Assembly: GCA_949288625.1 (NCBI GenBank) | Contig: CASEKZ010000078.1 | Span: forward strand, 1-5,822 | DNA: 5,822 nucleotides | From: an uncultured bacterium | Lineage (GTDB): Bacteria > Bacillota_I > Bacilli_A > RF39 > UBA660 | Direction of reading: 5' to 3' | Part shown: positions 5,347-5,822 of the stretch, in pieces | How positions within the stretch are numbered: position 1 is the first letter of the stretch | Layout of the letters: the number at the start of each line of letters is the position of its first letter | Made by a program: the position numbers and the translations under genes | Notes under the pieces: generated by a model | Seen by the model: only the letters and a program-made list of their open reading frames with translations | The model's database searches: none | What the model was told of the DNA's origin: nothing

Positions 5347-5822
5347 ATGAAAAAAAACGTTAAAATAATTATACTAATGTTAATAATTTTGTCATCTATT
5401 ATATTTGAAATAACTGGTGCAACGTTTAACTTTGGATCATCTTATGCTTATGTTATAAAACCATTGATATGGATTTTTATTGGAATAATAACATTTATGT
5501 TTTTTAAAAACGAAAAAATAGTTAATAACAAATATAAAAAAGAAGTGGTTTTTGTTGTTTTTATAACTACTTTAATCTACTTTTTATCATATTTTGTACT
5601 CGGATATATTAAAGGCTTTGCTTATAACCCATACGATGATAGTTTTAAGGGTGTTTTAACTAATTTATGGACGTTTATACCAATGATAATAGTAAGAGAG
5701 TACGTAAGATATTACATGATAAATAATTGTAATCAAAAGCATATTTTAAGGTGGACGTTTTTTATATCTTTAACTTTTGTTATAACTAGTATAAACATTT
5801 ATAAATTAGATAATTATTTTTC
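5347..5822 (+). CDS. Multi-pass membrane protein, 3' end outside the window; possible SipW-type signal peptidase or partner
   Basis: The frame is open from ATG 5347 to the window edge (158 whole codons). It starts MKKNVKIIIL and has hydrophobic segments at about 6-24, 36-53, 67-88, 103-119 and 133-150. Between the third and fourth is a polar patch, KGFAYNPYDDSFKGVLTN, and the fourth ends VREYVRYYMI. The lysine/arginine/tyrosine-rich ends of the segments suggest an integral membrane protein. I recall similar leaders ('NPYSHSFKG...EYVR') on large proteins annotated as signal peptidase I in uncultured gut Firmicutes, but cannot verify this. Position supports it: in Bacillus the peptidase SipW is encoded beside the TasA and TapA proteins it processes. 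The Ser-Met-x-Pro active-site motif and the lysine are not in the visible part and would have to lie downstream. Alternatives are an unrelated transporter or a lipid-modifying enzyme. The membrane topology is solid; the function is not. Confidence 0.6.
   Translation, partial: MKKNVKIIILMLIILSSIIFEITGATFNFGSSYAYVIKPLIWIFIGIITFMFFKNEKIVNNKYKKEVVFVVFITTLIYFLSYFVLGYIKGFAYNPYDDSFKGVLTNLWTFIPMIIVREYVRYYMINNCNQKHILRWTFFISLTFVITSINIYKLDNYF

Overview
The window looks like a chromosomal piece of a low-GC, Gram-positive, cell-wall-bearing Firmicute. It is very AT-rich and its reading frames are consistent with the standard bacterial code (tryptophan is TGG, and no TGA interrupts the intact genes). Shine-Dalgarno sites are strong and genes are separated by hairpin-plus-T terminators. 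Two genes act on peptidoglycan, which argues against wall-less Mollicutes. The gene style (Ig-like repeat deacetylase, GH25-LysM lysozyme, 'GYALF' exported proteins) resembles uncultured gut Bacilli/Clostridia of the RF39/CAG type. That placement is inference; no rRNA or marker gene is present.

Layout. 1-238 is the C-terminus of a PLP-dependent methionine gamma-lyase family (YnbB-like) protein, ending in a perfect terminator hairpin. 301-1713 is a membrane-anchored peptidoglycan/polysaccharide deacetylase with an Ig-like stalk and a complete NodB catalytic set. 1858-2805 is a GH25 lysozyme with two LysM wall-binding repeats and no signal peptide. Each of the two complete genes has its own promoter and terminator.

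From 2910 on there is a family of three small exported proteins (2910-3431, 4154-4657, 4727-5317). They share the N-terminal pattern hydrophobic segment, GYALF, then S/K-E-S/T-L, which has the layout of TasA/camelysin precursors processed by the special signal peptidase SipW. The third is followed after 29 bases, with no terminator, by a multi-membrane-segment gene that runs off the window (5347 onward). It could be the processing or export partner, but no catalytic motif is visible. Taken together this is a candidate biofilm-matrix or surface-fibre locus.

Between the first and second paralogues lies a 520-bp, internally deleted IS3-family element (3448-3967). It has recognisable inverted ends, a 3-bp target duplication, an orfA fragment and an orfB fragment. 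It is almost free of CpG, unlike its surroundings, and appears to have landed in the terminator of the first paralogue.
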